DNA of 53,557 bases, taken from Micrococcales bacterium (lineage in GTDB: Bacteria > Actinomycetota > Actinomycetes > Actinomycetales > Microbacteriaceae). The notes below the pieces were generated by a model. That model was not told the DNA's origin. It worked only from the letters and a program-made list of their open reading frames with translations, and ran no database searches. Below, piece by piece: positions 31,113 through 39,358 of the stretch. The translations under genes and the position numbers were made by a program. Within the stretch, counting starts at the first letter, position 1. Every line of letters starts with the position of its first letter. Location: contig CANLDE010000003.1 in assembly GCA_947489235.1 (NCBI GenBank), positions 1 through 53,557 on the forward strand, in the 5' to 3' direction.

Positions 31113-31288
31113 GGCACTTTCTCCTTATCGTCTTTGAGTCGAATATCTCTTTATCAAGGCTTCTTCGCCCTTTTATTTCGCAAATTTGAGCCGATATTCG
31201 ATGCTCAATGGCTAGTTTTGGTGCCTTTGAAGTCTATACCCGACACTCAATTTGATTACGGATATGTAACGAAACATTGGATTTCGCT

Positions 31289-31294
31289 TAGACT
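31289..31294 (+). promoter_or_regulatory. Candidate -10 for a leaderless ctaB transcript
   Basis: TAGACT is followed by seven bases and the ATG at 31302, with no Shine-Dalgarno. It supports the shortened ctaB start. The rest of the 189-base tkt-ctaB gap holds the tkt ribosome binding site, and I see nothing else definite. Confidence 0.45.
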
Positions 31295-31301
31295 TGCAGA
31301 G

Positions 31302-32237
31302 ATGACTTCCACAGCCAATTTGAGCCAACAGAGCCCTAAACCGACCATATCTTTTGGTCGAAAAATGGCTGCTTATTTGGCTTTGACCAAGCCTAGAGTC
31401 ATTGAATTATTGCTAATCACCACCGTTCCGGTCATGATTTTGGCTCAGCAGGGGATTCCTAACCTTTGGCTAGTTCTAGCTACTTTGATAGGTGGATCGC
31501 TTAGTGCTGGCTCTGCTAACGCATTTAACTGCATTATTGACGCAGATATCGACAAAATCATGGGTAGAACCCAGAAAAGACCTCTTGTTACGGGCCATTT
31601 GACCCTTTTGGAGGCAAAAGTCTTTGCAGTTGCCATTGGAGTGATTTCCGTGCTGTGGCTCGGGTTTATGGTCAACTGGCTAAGCGCCATCTTGGCCCTG
31701 TCTGCCGAATTGTTCTACATTTTCATTTATACGCTGCTTCTGAAGCGCAGAACTGCCCAAAACATCGTCTGGGGTGGTGCAGCAGGGGCAATGCCAGTCT
31801 TGATTGGCTTTAGCTCAGTTACCGGAACTGTGACCTGGTCGGCTGCTGTTTTGTTTCTAATGATCTTCTTATGGACTCCACCTCACTATTGGCCTTTGTC
31901 AATCAAGTACTTAGCTGATTACAAGGCAGCAGGCGTTCCAATGCTTCCAGTTGTTGCCGACAGCCAGAATGTAGCCAAACAGATTGTCATCTACAGCTAT
32001 GCGATGGTCGCTTCAACACTCTTACTTATTCCTGTGCACCCGATGGGTCTGATTTACAGCCTCACAGCAGTAGCTGGAGGTATTTGGTTTATCGTTGAGG
32101 CTCACTTGCTACAGAAGAAAACAAAACTAGGTTCGGTTGAGAACCCGATGAAGTTGTTCCACTTCTCAATTACCTATTTGACCGTTTTGTTTATCGCCAT
32201 CGGAATTGATCCACTGGTCTTTATTAAGTTCTTCTAA
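31302..32237 (+). CDS. ctaB: Protohaem IX farnesyltransferase (haem O synthase)
   Basis: CtaB adds a farnesyl group to haem B to make haem O on the way to the haem A of cytochrome aa3. The ORF track starts at 31134. I place the start at ATG 31302 (311 residues) because the extra 56 residues look like translated intergenic sequence and the known domain begins just after MTSTANLSQ. Prenyltransferase motifs are [20 protein letters not shown] and [15 protein letters not shown], with eight to nine membrane helices. It is divergent from tkt, as in other actinobacteria, and interlocks stops with the photolyase gene. Confidence 0.93.
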   Translation: MTSTANLSQQSPKPTISFGRKMAAYLALTKPRVIELLLITTVPVMILAQQGIPNLWLVLATLIGGSLSAGSANAFNCIIDADIDKIMGRTQKRPLVTGHLTLLEAKVFAVAIGVISVLWLGFMVNWLSAILALSAELFYIFIYTLLLKRRTAQNIVWGGAAGAMPVLIGFSSVTGTVTWSAAVLFLMIFLWTPPHYWPLSIKYLADYKAAGVPMLPVVADSQNVAKQIVIYSYAMVASTLLLIPVHPMGLIYSLTAVAGGIWFIVEAHLLQKKTKLGSVENPMKLFHFSITYLTVLFIAIGIDPLVFIKFF

Positions 32238-33604
32238 GAGTTTTGGGTTTTGAGCTCTTCTAATCGGGCTAAGGATTCGTTGCGTTCTTCTGAATGGTCA
32301 ACAATTTGTGCAGGATATCCGCCAGAATAGCCATCAAAGATATCCCAAGGCTCGTGAGCCGCAGATCCTTCTAAGTGCCTTAGTTCCGGAATATACTTGC
32401 GAACATATTTGCCATCAGAATCAAATTTGAGTCCCTGCAAGATTGGATTAAATATTCGATAGTACGGAGAAGCATCAGTTCCACATCCTGCTGTCCATTG
32501 CCAGCCGTGAGAGTTTGAAGCTGGATCGAAATCACTTAGGTGCGCTTCAAAGTGCTCAGCACCTTTAGTCCACTCGATATGTAAATCTTTGACCAAGAAT
32601 GAGGCAACAATCATTCGGACCCGATTGTGCATCCAACCTTCAGCAAGTAATTGCCTCATACCCGCATCTACCATTGGGTAACCAGTCTCACCTTTGCACC
32701 AGGCGGCAAAGCGCTCATCGGCAATGGCCCCTGTGTCATAGCGAAGTTTCTTAAACCTAGGTTCGTAGTAGTCATCTACTGTGTGTGGGTAATGAAAGAG
32801 CACATCTGCATAGAATTCACGCCAAGCAATTTCTTTTCGGAATACCTCGTGCGCAGGCGAATCGCCTAGTGTGGCAAGCAATGTTCTTGGATGTATCTCT
32901 CCGTGAGCGAGAGCGTGGGAGAGATGCGATGTTCCACTGAGATCTGCTCTATTACGCATTTCGTCATAGTGATCTAGCGCACGATCAGTAAATCGCTCAA
33001 AAGTTCTAAGTGCAAAATCTTCGCCTGCAATAACTTTGATTGGCGATACCTTGGTTGGCTTTGGAATGTCTTTGGTTTCCTCAATGGAGAGCCAGTTCAA
33101 TTTACTTGGTAAGACTTTTGGCAAGACATCGGCTAGATTCACCCAAGCTTTGTAGAACGGTGTGTAGACACGATAGTTGCCACCATCAGGTTTAGATACT
33201 TTTCCTGGTAGCACTGCGTAAGCCGAACCAACGAAGTGCAATTCAATGCCTGCAGAAGCTAGTTCTTTGGAGAGCAAAGTTTGTTCTGAGATTCCTTTTG
33301 GTTCAAAAGATTCCATGGCATAGACCTTGGTTATCCCTGATTGCTGGCAAATCTTAAGGAGTCTTTGGCTGAACTCACTTACAGATTGCACCTGCAAAAC
33401 ATTCAGTTGACCATCGATGTCGTGACTTAGAGATCTAATTGATTCGGTAAGGCTATGTTGCCTGATGCCTTCTAGCGCCTGGTACTCAGGCTGGTTGAAC
33501 ATGTATACAGCTGCAACGCCATCTGGGTGCGCTTCAAAAGCGGCAGTTAGTGCTTCGTTGTCTCGAAGTCGAAGATCTCTTCTAAACCAGAAAATCGCGC
33601 TCAC
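32234..33604 (-). CDS. phr: Deoxyribodipyrimidine photolyase
   Basis: This is a class I cyclobutane-dimer photolyase, which uses blue light and reduced FAD to split pyrimidine dimers. The 456-residue protein has the N-terminal antenna-domain start [16 protein letters not shown] and the FAD domain with [34 protein letters not shown] and [21 protein letters not shown], which contain FAD- and lesion-contacting residues. It begins with GTG overlapping the ctaA stop (GTGA), so it is translated with haem A synthase. A cryptochrome role is possible in this superfamily, but the DNA-repair motifs are intact. It fits a sunlit, surface-water lifestyle. Confidence 0.93.
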   Translation of the reverse strand: MSAIFWFRRDLRLRDNEALTAAFEAHPDGVAAVYMFNQPEYQALEGIRQHSLTESIRSLSHDIDGQLNVLQVQSVSEFSQRLLKICQQSGITKVYAMESFEPKGISEQTLLSKELASAGIELHFVGSAYAVLPGKVSKPDGGNYRVYTPFYKAWVNLADVLPKVLPSKLNWLSIEETKDIPKPTKVSPIKVIAGEDFALRTFERFTDRALDHYDEMRNRADLSGTSHLSHALAHGEIHPRTLLATLGDSPAHEVFRKEIAWREFYADVLFHYPHTVDDYYEPRFKKLRYDTGAIADERFAAWCKGETGYPMVDAGMRQLLAEGWMHNRVRMIVASFLVKDLHIEWTKGAEHFEAHLSDFDPASNSHGWQWTAGCGTDASPYYRIFNPILQGLKFDSDGKYVRKYIPELRHLEGSAAHEPWDIFDGYSGGYPAQIVDHSEERNESLARLEELKTQNS

Positions 33605-34482
33605 TTGCTACCTGACCATGCTTTGTTCAAAAGTGCTTGATAGGTGATAAGGCTTGCTAAAACAGATGCTCCAAGCATGTGCAAGCCAACCAGTATCAAT
33701 GGAAGACCTAGCCATGTCTGAACAAGACCGAGTGCTGCTTGGGATAACAAAACCAAAAGTAAAGCACTTGAGAACTTAGCTGAATCTCTTCCAGTAGTAG
33801 ACCAACGCATAACGAGCTGCAGAAATACTAAAGCCAGCAGGAGATAGGCAGGGTAGGAGTGGTAATGAGACCACAGCTCTGAATCCAAACCATTTCTAGG
33901 TGTATCGCTGTCACCTGCGTGAGGGCCAGATCCGGTGAGTATGACTCCAATTACTATGACTGCAGCTGCGACTGGAACCATAACAAGTGAAAGTCTTGAA
34001 AGATTTTTCTTATGCTCTAAAATTCTGCGTCCTCTTGAATACCAAAGAAGGAATGTTGCAATAACAATCAGACCCATAGATACCAGGAAGTGCGCACCAA
34101 CTATCCAAGAGTTCAAACCAGTAAGTACAGTTATGCCGCCAAGAACTGCCTGAGCCACAATCCCTAACCCAAGACCCAAAGAGGTCCAAAATAGGCCCTT
34201 ACGGTGACCTTTCTTCAAACGCATTACGGTAATGAATGTTCCCAGTGAAATAAATAGAAGCAAGAAAGTTAGAAGACGGTTACCGAATTCAATGACTCCG
34301 TGTATTCCTTGCTCGGGAACGTTTACCAGCGATCCTGGTTCACATTCTGGCCAGGTGGGACAGCCAAGACCTGAGCCGGTGAGTCGAACAGCTCCGCCAG
34401 TTACCACAATGAGGATTTGGCTGGCAAGAGATAGCCAAGCGTAAAGGCGAATACGGTGACTGCCAAACAACTTGTCAATCAA
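33601..34482 (-). CDS. ctaA: Haem A synthase
   Basis: CtaA oxidises haem O to haem A for cytochrome aa3 oxidase. The 293-residue membrane protein has about eight helices. Conserved features include the extracytoplasmic cysteine pair in GLGCPTWPEC, the HGVIEFGNRLLT motif (haem-ligand histidine and glutamate), and further histidines in IVGAHFLVSMG, SHYHSYPAYL and LVGLHMLGAS. The start is TTG 34482, weakly supported by AAAGAG. It is the promoter-proximal gene of a two-gene unit with phr, divergent from the suf operon and convergent with ctaB. Confidence 0.93.
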   Translation of the reverse strand: MIDKLFGSHRIRLYAWLSLASQILIVVTGGAVRLTGSGLGCPTWPECEPGSLVNVPEQGIHGVIEFGNRLLTFLLLFISLGTFITVMRLKKGHRKGLFWTSLGLGLGIVAQAVLGGITVLTGLNSWIVGAHFLVSMGLIVIATFLLWYSRGRRILEHKKNLSRLSLVMVPVAAAVIVIGVILTGSGPHAGDSDTPRNGLDSELWSHYHSYPAYLLLALVFLQLVMRWSTTGRDSAKFSSALLLVLLSQAALGLVQTWLGLPLILVGLHMLGASVLASLITYQALLNKAWSGSK

Positions 34483-34533
34483 AACAGGCTCTTTCTATTC
34501 GTTTCTGGGGTTACGCACTGGGTAACGTTTAGA

Positions 34534-34545
34534 TAAACTTAGACT
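34534..34545 (+). promoter_or_regulatory. Candidate promoter core of the suf operon
   Basis: Two adjacent TANNNT hexamers, TAAACT (34534-34539) and TAGACT (34540-34545), lie about 125-135 bases before the sufB start. A weak -35-like TTACGC sits 17 bases before the first. The choice between them is open. A tandem repeat lies just downstream. Confidence 0.35.
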
Positions 34546-34554
34546 AGTCGTCAA

Positions 34555-34574
34555 TCTTGAGAACATCTTGAGAA
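34555..34574 (+). repeat. Tandem direct repeat in the suf leader
   Basis: TCTTGAGAA occurs twice with an 11-base period (34555-34563 and 34566-34574), about one helical turn apart. It lies a few bases downstream of the candidate suf -10 hexamers, where a repressor could bind. No regulator can be assigned. Confidence 0.5.
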
Positions 34575-34669
34575 GAACGAAAAGTTCCATTACCCACCAA
34601 ATGGTTTCTCCTAAATGAGTTTCAAGTGTGAGTAATTTATACGCTACAGCCCTTCAGAAAGAGGTCGAA

Positions 34670-36088
34670 ATGCCAGATGCAGCCATCGAACGTCCAGAAC
34701 TAGACAGTCTTGGAATCTACGAATTCGGTTGGTCTGATACTGACGCTGCTGGTGCTAGCGCTAGACGTGGAATTAACACCGACGTCGTAACTAACATTTC
34801 TAACCTCAAGTCTGAACCACAGTGGATGTTGGACCTGAGACTCAAGGGTTTCTCATACTTCCAGAAGAAGCCAATGCCAACCTGGGGAGCTGACCTAAGC
34901 GGTATCGATTTCGACAACATCAAGTACTTTGTTCGCTCAACAGAGAAGCAAGCAGGTTCTTGGGAAGAACTTCCAGAAGAGATCAAGAACACCTACGAGA
35001 AGCTAGGTATCCCAGAAGCAGAACGTCAGAGACTAGTTGCTGGTGTCGCAGCTCAGTATGAGTCAGAAGTTGTTTATCACCAGATCAATGAAGAACTTGA
35101 GCGCCAAGGCGTTATCTTCATGGACACTGACACAGCTCTAAAAGAGCACCCTGAGATTTTCCAAGAGTACTTCGGAACTGTTATCCCAGCAGGAGATAAC
35201 AAGTTCGCGGCACTGAACACAGCAGTTTGGTCTGGAGGATCATTCGTATATGTTCCTAAGGGTGTTCGAGTAGAGATTCCACTTCAGGCTTACTTCCGTA
35301 TCAACACTGAAAACATGGGGCAGTTCGAAAGAACTCTAATCATTGCCGATGAAGGTTCTTACGTTCACTACATCGAGGGATGTACAGCTCCTATCTACAA
35401 GAGCGACTCATTGCACTCAGCAGTTGTTGAAATCATTGTGAAGAAGAACGCTCGCGTTCGATACACCACCATCCAGAACTGGTCTAACAACGTATACAAC
35501 CTTGTAACTAAGAGAGCAGTAGCTCACGAAGGTGCGACCATGGAATGGATCGATGGCAACATCGGTTCTAAGGTAACCATGAAGTATCCAGCAGTAATTC
35601 TTGCTGGAGAGCACGCTAGAGGAGAGACTCTTTCTGTTGCTTTCGCTGGTGAAGGTCAGCACCAGGATGCTGGAGCGAAGATGATTCACCTTGCTCCATA
35701 CACTTCTTCTTCGATTGTTTCTAAGTCGATTGCTCGTGCCGGTGGTAGAACCTCATACCGCGGAGAGATCAGAGTTAACCCTGGTGCGCACCACTCTGCA
35801 AACACAGTTCGCTGTGATGCATTGTTGATTGACACTATTTCCAGAAGCGATACTTATCCTGCCGTTGATGTTCGTGAAGATGATGTATCAATGGGTCACG
35901 AAGCAACTGTTTCAAGAGTGAGCGATGAGCAGCTGTTCTATCTCCAGTCGAGAGGTCTTGCTGAAGATGAAGCCATGGCAATGATTGTTCGAGGATTTAT
36001 TGAGCCAATTGCTAAAGAACTACCGATGGAATATGCGCTAGAACTAAACAAACTAATTGAAATGCAAATGGAAGGCGCTGTCGGTTAA
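34670..36088 (+). CDS. sufB: Fe-S cluster assembly protein SufB
   Basis: SufB is the scaffold subunit of the SufBCD complex that builds iron-sulfur clusters. The ORF track starts at GTG 34628. ATG 34670 is better: AAAGAGGTCGAA precedes it, and the protein then begins [23 protein letters not shown], close to family N-termini (472 residues). The beta-helix core includes [33 protein letters not shown] and the C-terminal [11 protein letters not shown] with its conserved cysteine, then [20 protein letters not shown]. It overlaps sufD by one base. Confidence 0.95.
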   Translation: MPDAAIERPELDSLGIYEFGWSDTDAAGASARRGINTDVVTNISNLKSEPQWMLDLRLKGFSYFQKKPMPTWGADLSGIDFDNIKYFVRSTEKQAGSWEELPEEIKNTYEKLGIPEAERQRLVAGVAAQYESEVVYHQINEELERQGVIFMDTDTALKEHPEIFQEYFGTVIPAGDNKFAALNTAVWSGGSFVYVPKGVRVEIPLQAYFRINTENMGQFERTLIIADEGSYVHYIEGCTAPIYKSDSLHSAVVEIIVKKNARVRYTTIQNWSNNVYNLVTKRAVAHEGATMEWIDGNIGSKVTMKYPAVILAGEHARGETLSVAFAGEGQHQDAGAKMIHLAPYTSSSIVSKSIARAGGRTSYRGEIRVNPGAHHSANTVRCDALLIDTISRSDTYPAVDVREDDVSMGHEATVSRVSDEQLFYLQSRGLAEDEAMAMIVRGFIEPIAKELPMEYALELNKLIEMQMEGAVG

Positions 36089-37257
36089 TGTCAGATTCAC
36101 CAAAAACCGCTCAGCACGGTCTAGCGGAGCATACCCACGGCTCATTTGTGCCACTACAGATCCGAAGCGATCGTCCATCTTCTAAATCTGTTTCAGACTT
36201 CGAAGCCATCTCACCACTTCAGGACCTATGGAGATATCTCCAACCTGATCAGCTAAATGGCTTGGACTCTGATGTATTAGGGGAGTACGAATCAGAGGTT
36301 TCATTTGTTTCAACCGATGATGTAAAGATCTCTTGGATTGAAAGCACAGACGAACGAGTTGGCTCCATCGGTGTTCCTGAAGATCGAGTAGCAGCTGCTG
36401 CCTACACCAACGCCAGTAAGACTCTACTCATTGAAGTTGCAGAGAGTGCAGAGGTCAAAGAGCCTGTCGTTATCAAGATCGCGGCGAATCATCCAGCACC
36501 TAGTGCTCTGCATATCTTCGTAATTGCTAAGAAGTTCAGTAATGCAACATTGATCGTTGAACACATGGGCTTGGGTAACCTTGCTGAAATCATTGAGATC
36601 GATGTTCAGGATGAGGCCAAGCTAAACATTGTCTCAGTTCAGAACTGGGACAAAGGCTCCGCACACGTCTCAGCACACTTTTCCAAGCTTGCAAGAAACT
36701 CTTTCCTCAAGCACTCGATCGCATCTTTTGGTGGAGACCTAGTCCGTATCACTCCGGTAACTACGTTCACAGGCCCTGGCGCTGAAGTTGAAATGAACGG
36801 TGTTTATTTCGCTAGCGCAGGCCAGCACCTTGAGAACAGACCATTTGTTGATCACGCTGCGCCAAACTGTAAATCTAGAGTTACCTATAAAGGTGCGCTA
36901 CAGGGAAACAAAGCTCACACTGTCTGGATTGGCGATGTGCTCATTCGTGTTGTTGCAGAGGGCACTGACACATACGAACTGAACAGAAATCTACTTCTTA
37001 CCGATGGTGCTCGAGCAGACTCTGTTCCAAACCTTGAGATTGAAACTGGTGAGATTGAAGGAGCTGGACACGCAAGCGCATCAGGAAGATTCGATGACGA
37101 GCAGTTGTTCTACTTACAGGCAAGAGGAATCACAGTTGATGACGCTAGACGTTTAGTGGTTCTTGGTTTCCTCGTGGACATCCTGCAGAGAACCGGTGTT
37201 GAAGAACTTGTCGAGATACTTACCTCGATTGTTGAAGAGAAGCTAGGGAGTTACTAA
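36088..37257 (+). CDS. sufD: Fe-S cluster assembly protein SufD
   Basis: SufD pairs with SufB and SufC in cluster assembly and iron acquisition. The 389-residue protein has the family core FVDHAAPNCKSRVTYKGALQ, whose histidine corresponds to the functional position in E. coli SufD, and the C-terminal [22 protein letters not shown] shared with SufB. The N-terminal 100 residues are variable, as usual. It starts in the sufB stop (TAATG) and its own stop overlaps the Rieske gene in the same way. Confidence 0.95.
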   Translation: MSDSPKTAQHGLAEHTHGSFVPLQIRSDRPSSKSVSDFEAISPLQDLWRYLQPDQLNGLDSDVLGEYESEVSFVSTDDVKISWIESTDERVGSIGVPEDRVAAAAYTNASKTLLIEVAESAEVKEPVVIKIAANHPAPSALHIFVIAKKFSNATLIVEHMGLGNLAEIIEIDVQDEAKLNIVSVQNWDKGSAHVSAHFSKLARNSFLKHSIASFGGDLVRITPVTTFTGPGAEVEMNGVYFASAGQHLENRPFVDHAAPNCKSRVTYKGALQGNKAHTVWIGDVLIRVVAEGTDTYELNRNLLLTDGARADSVPNLEIETGEIEGAGHASASGRFDDEQLFYLQARGITVDDARRLVVLGFLVDILQRTGVEELVEILTSIVEEKLGSY

Positions 37258-37571
37258 TGGCAATTCGTATTTGTGGCGTTGATGACATCAAGCCAGGTCG
37301 TGCACTAAGAGTAAAGATTGGCGATCACGCAATAGCAATTGTGAAGACTCCTAACGGTAAATTTCACGCACTAGATGACAAGTGCTCACATGGCGAGATC
37401 TCACTTAGCGAAGGCTTTGTTGATAACGAAACTATTGAGTGCTGGGCTCACGGAGCTAAGTTCTCACTTGAGACAGGTTCTCCGCTTTCTCTACCTGCCT
37501 ACGAGCCGGTATCAGTTTATGAAGTACTAGTCGAAAACGGCGAAGTTTTTATCGAATACGAACAGGCTTAG
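37257..37571 (+). CDS. Rieske-type ferredoxin in the suf operon
   Basis: This 104-residue protein is a small Rieske ferredoxin of the non-haem oxygenase ferredoxin type. The 2Fe-2S ligands are clear: CSH in DKCSHGEISLSEG and CWAH in ECWAHGAKFSL. It lies between sufD and sufC and overlaps sufD by one base, an arrangement found in other actinobacterial suf operons. No oxygenase partner is nearby, so it more likely serves the Suf pathway as an electron donor or early cluster acceptor. That role is an inference from context. Confidence 0.9.
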   Translation: MAIRICGVDDIKPGRALRVKIGDHAIAIVKTPNGKFHALDDKCSHGEISLSEGFVDNETIECWAHGAKFSLETGSPLSLPAYEPVSVYEVLVENGEVFIEYEQA

Positions 37572-37585
37572 GCCAAAAGGAAATC

Positions 37586-38338
37586 ATGGCAACTCTAGAA
37601 ATCAAAAACCTACATGTAACCGTTGAGACGGATCAGGGCACCAAAGAGATCCTTAAGGGTGTTGACCTAACTATCAAAAGTGGTGAGATTCACGCTGTGA
37701 TGGGTCCTAATGGTTCAGGCAAGTCAACTCTTGCTTACTCAATCGCAGGACACCCTAAGTACACCGTTACCAAGGGTGAGATCCTCCTTGATGGCGAGAA
37801 TGTCTTGGACTTGAGCGTTGATGAGCGCGCACGCGCTGGTCTCTTCCTAGCGATGCAGTATCCGGTTGAAATTCCTGGTGTGTCAGTATCAAACTTCCTG
37901 AGAACTGCAAAGACAGCAATCACAGGCGAAGCACCTGCTCTTAGAACTTGGATCAAAGACGTTCGTGATGCTATGAGCGGTCTAAAGATTGATTCAACCT
38001 TCTCTGAGCGAAATGTAAACGAAGGTTTCTCAGGTGGTGAGAAGAAGCGTCACGAAATCTTGCAGCTTGAGCTTCTAAAGCCACGCTTTGCCATCCTTGA
38101 CGAGACAGACTCAGGTCTAGACGTTGACGCTCTAAAGATTGTTTCTGAAGGTGTCAACCGCGCTCACCAGGCTAATGATCTGGGCGTGCTAATGATTACT
38201 CACTACACAAGAATCCTGAAGTACATCAAGCCTGACTTCGTGCACGTCTTTGTTGACGGCAAGGTTGCTGAACAAGGTGGAGCAGAACTTGCGGACCAGC
38301 TTGAAGCTGAAGGTTACGACAGATACGTAAAGGCATAA
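37586..38338 (+). CDS. sufC: Fe-S cluster assembly ATPase SufC
   Basis: SufC is the ABC-type ATPase that drives conformational change in SufBCD. The 250-residue protein has Walker A GPNGSGKSTL, the SufC-typical Q-loop area FLAMQYPVEIPGVSVSNFLR, signature FSGGEKKRHEILQL, Walker B FAILDETDSGLDVDAL and the switch histidine in LMITHYTRIL. It follows the Rieske gene after 14 bases with an AAAAGGAAA site. It is soluble and has no membrane partner. Confidence 0.97.
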   Translation: MATLEIKNLHVTVETDQGTKEILKGVDLTIKSGEIHAVMGPNGSGKSTLAYSIAGHPKYTVTKGEILLDGENVLDLSVDERARAGLFLAMQYPVEIPGVSVSNFLRTAKTAITGEAPALRTWIKDVRDAMSGLKIDSTFSERNVNEGFSGGEKKRHEILQLELLKPRFAILDETDSGLDVDALKIVSEGVNRAHQANDLGVLMITHYTRILKYIKPDFVHVFVDGKVAEQGGAELADQLEAEGYDRYVKA

Positions 38339-38342
38339 ACCT

Positions 38343-38672
38343 ATGACTGAACTAGATCTTTCGCCAGAGAAGTACGACGAAGTCCTTGAAGCCATCAAGG
38401 AAGTAATTGATCCTGAGATTGGTGTAAACATTGTTGACCTTGGTCTGATTTATGACCTGAAACAAGCTGAAGATGGCTCTCTACTAATTCACATGACTCT
38501 AACTTCAGCTGGTTGTCCACTGACGGATGTAATCGAAGAACAAATGGGTATGGCTTTAGATGGAGTGGTTGAAGCCTTCAGAATTAACTGGGTTTGGATG
38601 CCACCTTGGGGTCAAGAACTGATTACAGAGGACGGCAAAGAACAAATGCGCGCTATCGGATTTGCGATTTAG
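38343..38672 (+). CDS. sufT: MIP18/DUF59-family Fe-S assembly factor (SufT-like)
   Basis: This 109-residue protein belongs to the DUF59 (MIP18/PaaD) family, whose SufT members help mature iron-sulfur proteins. The signature VIDPEIGVNIVDLGLIYDL is complete, followed by HMTLTSAGCPLTDVI with the conserved cysteine and the RINWVWMPPWGQELITEDGKEQMRAIGF tail. It is the last gene of the suf operon, four bases after sufC. No sufS or sufU gene follows, so the cysteine desulfurase must be encoded elsewhere. It meets bioY tail to tail with a two-base gap. Confidence 0.92.
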   Translation: MTELDLSPEKYDEVLEAIKEVIDPEIGVNIVDLGLIYDLKQAEDGSLLIHMTLTSAGCPLTDVIEEQMGMALDGVVEAFRINWVWMPPWGQELITEDGKEQMRAIGFAI

Positions 38673-38674
38673 TT

Positions 38675-39259
38675 TTACTTCTTTATGGCCTTCACTACAA
38701 CCCAAGCTGTTGGTAGAAGAGCTGCTGCGATGACAGCTTTTACTGCATCCCAAATCAAGTAAGGCAACATGTAAGTCATTGCAGCAACTAAATCTGATGC
38801 AAAGGCAGACATCGCTAGAACTGGAACTCCAATTGCGTAAATCACAGCGGAACCCAAAGCATAGCTAACAAACATCTTCAAAGCATCTGAACTCCAGTTC
38901 AGTTCAGCTAAGCGACCGATTAGTGCAGCTGCAAAGATAAATCCAAGTAGGAATCCGCCGGTAGCTCCAAAGATCACTGCGATGCCACTTGCTCCACCTG
39001 CGAAGACCGGGAATCCTAGAACGCCAACAACTGCGTAGGCACCCATTGTGATTGCACCGCGGGATGATCCATAGGTTGCACCGATAACTAGCACGGCCAA
39101 AGTTTGCAGAGTAAAAGGCACAGGAAGGGCAGGAATCTGAACCTGAGCTGCCAAAGCAGTAAGAACGACACCGACAAGTACAAGAACTACATCTGATACC
39201 CGTGATCTAGAAATAACGTTGTCAATGATGGTTACGTTTCTTGGTTGTGCAATGCTCAC
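38675..39259 (-). CDS. bioY: Biotin transporter BioY
   Basis: BioY is the substrate-binding membrane subunit of biotin ECF transporters. The 194-residue protein has about six helices, with family segments PALPVPFTLQTLAVLVIGATYG, GVLGFPVFAGGASGIAVIFG and TGGFLLGFIFAAALIGRLAE. No bioM or bioN ATPase/T-component genes are adjacent, so it either works alone or borrows a shared ECF module. The GTG start at 39259 has a GAAAGG site. The cell probably imports biotin. Confidence 0.93.
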   Translation of the reverse strand: MSIAQPRNVTIIDNVISRSRVSDVVLVLVGVVLTALAAQVQIPALPVPFTLQTLAVLVIGATYGSSRGAITMGAYAVVGVLGFPVFAGGASGIAVIFGATGGFLLGFIFAAALIGRLAELNWSSDALKMFVSYALGSAVIYAIGVPVLAMSAFASDLVAAMTYMLPYLIWDAVKAVIAAALLPTAWVVVKAIKK

Positions 39260-39358
39260 TTATGGGCCTTTCATGCCTGAATGTTTTCTTAATTGTAGGG
39301 TAGTAGTAGAGACCAAACTCGGTTTCATCAAAAATCAACCACCAATTGGAGTTCCGTC

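Noticed and set aside
31134-31301. N-terminal 56-residue extension of ctaB in the ORF track
   Set aside because: The extension has no family similarity, and a -10-like hexamer seven bases before ATG 31302 gives a better start.
34628-34669. GTG start of sufB giving 14 extra residues
   Set aside because: ATG 34670 has a GAGGT ribosome site and a family-like N-terminus.
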